64,000 nucleotides of DNA from Azadirachta indica (taxonomy: Eukaryota > Streptophyta > Magnoliopsida > Sapindales > Meliaceae): the NCBI GenBank assembly GCA_022749755.1, contig CM040451.1:10243871-10307870 (forward strand), in the 5' to 3' direction. Every line of letters starts with the position of its first letter. Position 1 is the first letter of the stretch. The notes beneath the pieces are model-generated. The model ran no database searches and was not told where the DNA came from. It saw nothing but the letters and a program-made list of their open reading frames with translations. The translations under genes and the position numbers were made by a program. Of this stretch, positions 60,910-64,000 are shown in pieces.

Positions 60910-62443
60910 GTGGTTGCTAATTGTAGATATAAACATATGCCTCGCAGGAGCTGGTGTTGTTGTTGTTGTAATTTGTGTGTTCTGATAATGTTAAAAATGT
61001 GTTTGTATCCCGAGTACAAGTATGACGATGAGACATTTGAATTTGATTCTTTTGGCGGCAATAAAGCTTTAATGTTAAATGAGATCTCACCCGCTGGGCC
61101 TGGGATTCTCCTCCTTGGGCAACACCCTCTTCTTAATTCTTGGGGTGTGCTCAATTTTCATTTTATTGTTTATTGTAATTAATCTCCCTCCTTACTAACC
61201 TTGGCCTGAAGGGCGACAAGAATGTTCTCTTCATGTTGGATTTTCTTCTGGAACCCCAGTGCTGAGCAAAACAATGAAATGAAAGTGCAATTGTGTGTTA
61301 CTTGTTCCACTATCATTCTCTGAGCACTCGGTTACGAAGGAATCAGAGCATGTGCCTTGTCATGATAACAAAAGCTGGAATTCATGTGACAGTAAGGGTA
61401 CTGGCATTTTGTTTAGTCAATTTTATTGGACAAATGATAATGACGGTATATTCTTCAGGTTGAAGCGGGGCGCCGTTGTGAACTAAAATAAAGTTGTACG
61501 GATGCAGTTGCACTCAGCATATCTGAAGATATGCCGCTTGTCACGCCTCTGGAGTCTTTCTCTGCGCACGAACGAAGACTTTACAAGTAAATTTGTTTAA
61601 TAAAAACGGTATATCCTCCTGAAGAGCTGAAGAAGCCAAAGCCAATGCTCTAGATAGCTGACTTCTGGTTCTATATTCAACTCGATGAGCTGGAATCAAG
61701 GGATAACTTGATTTACTAAAAGGTAGTTCTTCGGAAAATTGGCCAGCAACGTGCACAGAGTCTGAGAACTGAAGATGGCTTCTGTACCCGATGAGGAATC
61801 GGAGACAACTTCTACAGTCTGCAGTGAAAAATCGAAGGCAAAATCTCATGGAGATTGAAGCAGTTGACAAGATGGTAGTTGCAGAATAGTAATTTCTTTT
61901 ATGGCAACTGCGCTTGTGCCGGTGATACTTTCATTATTAGTACTATTATTACTAGACAATTTTAAAATATGTAAATACTTAAGTGATAATTTTATTGAAT
62001 TGGCAAATGAGTTAGTGAGCTGTATCTTCTCAAATTCTTTTTTGTTTTTTAAAAAAAAAAAAAAGAAAAAAAGGAAATATGTTGATTGTCGTAAACATGG
62101 GCAACTAATAGCTCTTACAATCCGGAATTTTGATATGATAATGGCAAAATAATTATAAAAATTAGTTACATACTGCATGTCTTTAAATACTCCTTTAACT
62201 TTCCACGATTGACATTAATATATAGTTTAATATGTGCGACTGCTCGGGTCCAGAGAAGGAAATAAGTTCCGATTTGGCGAGTATTGAACAAATACAGAAA
62301 CTATAAATCGAATGAAACTGTCTTTCCTTGAGAGTCTGGTCAACTTCGGAAACTCCAATGGCCAAAAACAAGCTTTGCCCACAAAAAGTTTTTGAAGCCA
62401 TAAACACAGAGTATAGGCAAGTGAAAACAGAGAAAGGGAGAAG
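60910..62443. other. Intergenic region with an unassigned minus-strand open frame
   Basis: The first part holds the HSA32 3' UTR. On the minus strand 61541-61870 is open for 109 codons, with ordinary composition and no recognised domain, and could be a terminal exon of an unknown gene. Its start, splice partners and family are not evident, so no gene is called. A poly(A/T) tract at about 62050-62075 is low complexity. The distal part should hold the promoter of the next gene. Confidence 0.4.
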
Positions 62444-63784
62444 ATGCCTGCAATTTGGTTTGCTCTAAAGAGATCATTGAACTGCAAATCATTGTCAGAT
62501 GTTCACGACACAAAGGGCAGCAGCCGCAGCAGCAATATTAGCAAGTCTGGGTGTTCAAAATCCATAGCCAACCTAAAAGATGTAATTCACGGAAGCAAGC
62601 GACATTTGGTGACAAGCAGCCCCAGATCTGTGGCGAGTAATGTATTTTCAAATCCCTTAAAGCATGAAGTTATTCTCAATGAATCAAAGTGTGAAATCAA
62701 GATCACTAAGCTCCGAGGCAAGGGTGGCTCAACCTTTGTGGGTACACTTAGACCAGGAACTCCAGGTCCTGAAGGCCATCACACAATCAGAAGATCAACA
62801 ACTCATCCAAGGAAAGTGTTGGCTGATTCTCAACTTTTTGCCAATGGAGATGGTAATTCTTCAAAATTTAGAAGTTCCAACGTTGTCAATTCTTATCGTT
62901 CTTCGATTCTATTTTGTCAAAAATGTGGCGAGAGTTGCAAAAATTTAGATGCTGTTGAAGCACATCATCTCTCCAGGCATGCTGGTATGATACTACAGTA
63001 CCGAAAATGCTTTTTCTAAATCTTTTGCTTTTCTTTTTGCTGTCCGAAAAGGAAAACAGGAGAAGAAAGTTAACAATGAATTTGGTCGTGAAATTTTGTG
63101 GCTTGTTCTTTATGTGCAGTAACTATACTTGCTGAGGGAGAGTCTTCTAGGAAAATTGTGGAGATTATTTGCCGAACAAGCATGCTAATATCAGAGCACA
63201 ATCATTTAGGGATAGAGAAGGTCTTGAAAGTTCACAACATGCAAAAGACTCTTGCTGAATTTGAAGACTATAGAGAAATGGTGAAAATTAAAGCCAGTAA
63301 GTTATCAAAGAAACATCCAAGATGTCTAGCTGATGGAAATGAACTCTTAAGGTTCTATAGCTCAACCATTGCGTGTTCCCTGGGAGTGAATGGCTCTTCA
63401 GGCCTATGCATATTGAACAATTGTGGAGTCTGTCAAATTCTAAGACATGGGTTTTCCATAAATAAGGATAAACATAATGGAGGAGGCATTGGTGCATTTA
63501 CAACTTCAACATGTGGAGGAGCCATTGAAACTGTTGAAGTGAATGAAAGAACTCAGGAAATGAGAAAGGCTTTGATAATTTGCAGAGTGATAGCTGGAAG
63601 AGTCCACAAACCTATCGATAATTTCCAAGGAATGGCTGCATGTCTTTCAGGATTTGATTCATTGGCTGGAAAAGTGGATCCATACCATAATATTGAGGAA
63701 TTGTATCTACCAAATCCTAAAGCTCTTCTTCCTTGCTTTGTAGTAATTTTCAAACTCAAACATTATTGCTCATTGCACAAGTAA
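62444..63784 (+). CDS. C2H2 zinc-finger protein of the plant PARP-like-fold family
   Basis: Two exons: 62444-62984 and 63120-63784, joined in phase to 401 residues. The N-terminus MPAIWFALKRSLNCK is followed by a low-complexity Ser-rich region. One C2H2 finger comes next, FCQKCGESCKNLDAVEAHHL then SRHA: Cys-X2-Cys, with His pairs across the exon border. The C-terminal domain has the family hallmarks EIICRTSM, KVHNMQKTLAEFEDYRE, ADGNELLRFYSSTIACSLG, CGVCQILRHGFS and VDPYHNIEELYLPNPKALLP. This C-terminal region is widely conserved in land plants and resembles a PARP-catalytic fold at low similarity. The biochemical role is unknown. The stop is at 63782-63784. No defect was seen. Confidence 0.85.
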
Positions 63785-64000
63785 TTGCAAGTTCAGGATT
63801 TTAAATAAAACATTGGATTAACATAAACTAATTAGAATTTAAACTAAGTCTGAGGCAGTGGGAATGAATTACAATGCAAAGCTACCATTCCAATTTCCAT
63901 AGATGATTATGAGGAATACATAAACTCGGTAGGTTTGTTAAGTTGAGTTGTGATACCACACCAACCTAACCTTAATACACGTGAATATCATGCACTTCCC
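63785..64000. other. 3' flank at the window edge
   Basis: Holds the likely 3' UTR of the zinc-finger gene, with AATAAA near 63804. Nothing else was seen. Confidence 0.5.

Noticed and set aside
62041..62090. Poly(A) tract near 62050 considered as the tail of a retroposed gene or LINE/SINE
   Set aside because: No target duplication or recognisable body could be seen next to it.

Overview
This window is nuclear DNA of a flowering plant, most likely a core eudicot. The genes have many short exons with GT-AG introns, the intergenic DNA is AT-rich, and the gene families are plant-specific: cysteine-rich receptor-like kinases, the photosystem II subunit PsbQ, STOREKEEPER/GeBP factors, DUF1218 proteins and HSA32. 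I cannot name the species from sequence alone. No prokaryotic, organellar or viral replicon was seen.

Layout. Positions 1-19010 are a DUF26 (cysteine-rich) gene cluster. It holds two diverged copies of one upstream region (1-1370 and about 3385-4970), a kinase-less CRK fragment on the minus strand (2561-3310), a CRK pseudogene (4971-12167) split by a 4.2 kb Copia element (5048-9291, target duplication AAACT), an apparently intact seven-exon CRK of 667 residues (13843-17430), and a convergent kinase-less DUF26 gene with a hydrophobic C-terminal tail (18025-19010). Positions 19011-24400 are a gene-poor AT-rich interval with a 1.27 kb element made of long inverted repeats and an abutting MITE. 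Positions 24401-43777 are ordinary gene space: a TauE/SafE transporter (+), an ILR3-like bHLH factor (-), a CXXS-type thioredoxin (-), a kinesin-14 (-) and PsbQ (+). Positions 44352-45378 are an F-box pseudogene. Positions 46265-55900 hold a tandem duplication of a GeBP/STOREKEEPER-like gene with AT-rich elements in between. Positions 56634-63784 hold a DUF1218 membrane protein (-), HSA32 (+) and a C2H2 zinc-finger protein (+).

There is no operon-like logic. The genes that share a theme are the DUF26 cluster (apoplastic or plasma-membrane sensing and defence) and the GeBP pair. I rebuilt exon structures by hand from splice sites, reading phase and family conservation, and the phases close exactly for every intact gene.

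Main points of interest: the Copia insertion, which lacks its whole reverse transcriptase/RNase H region and has non-canonical TA...CA LTR ends; a three-copy MITE family; the long inverted-repeat element; two GC-AG introns; and three otherwise well-conserved genes (kinesin, second GeBP copy, HSA32) each broken by exactly one single-base indel. The indels suggest either recent gene loss or, more simply, leftover assembly errors. I found no convincing wholly new biological system.
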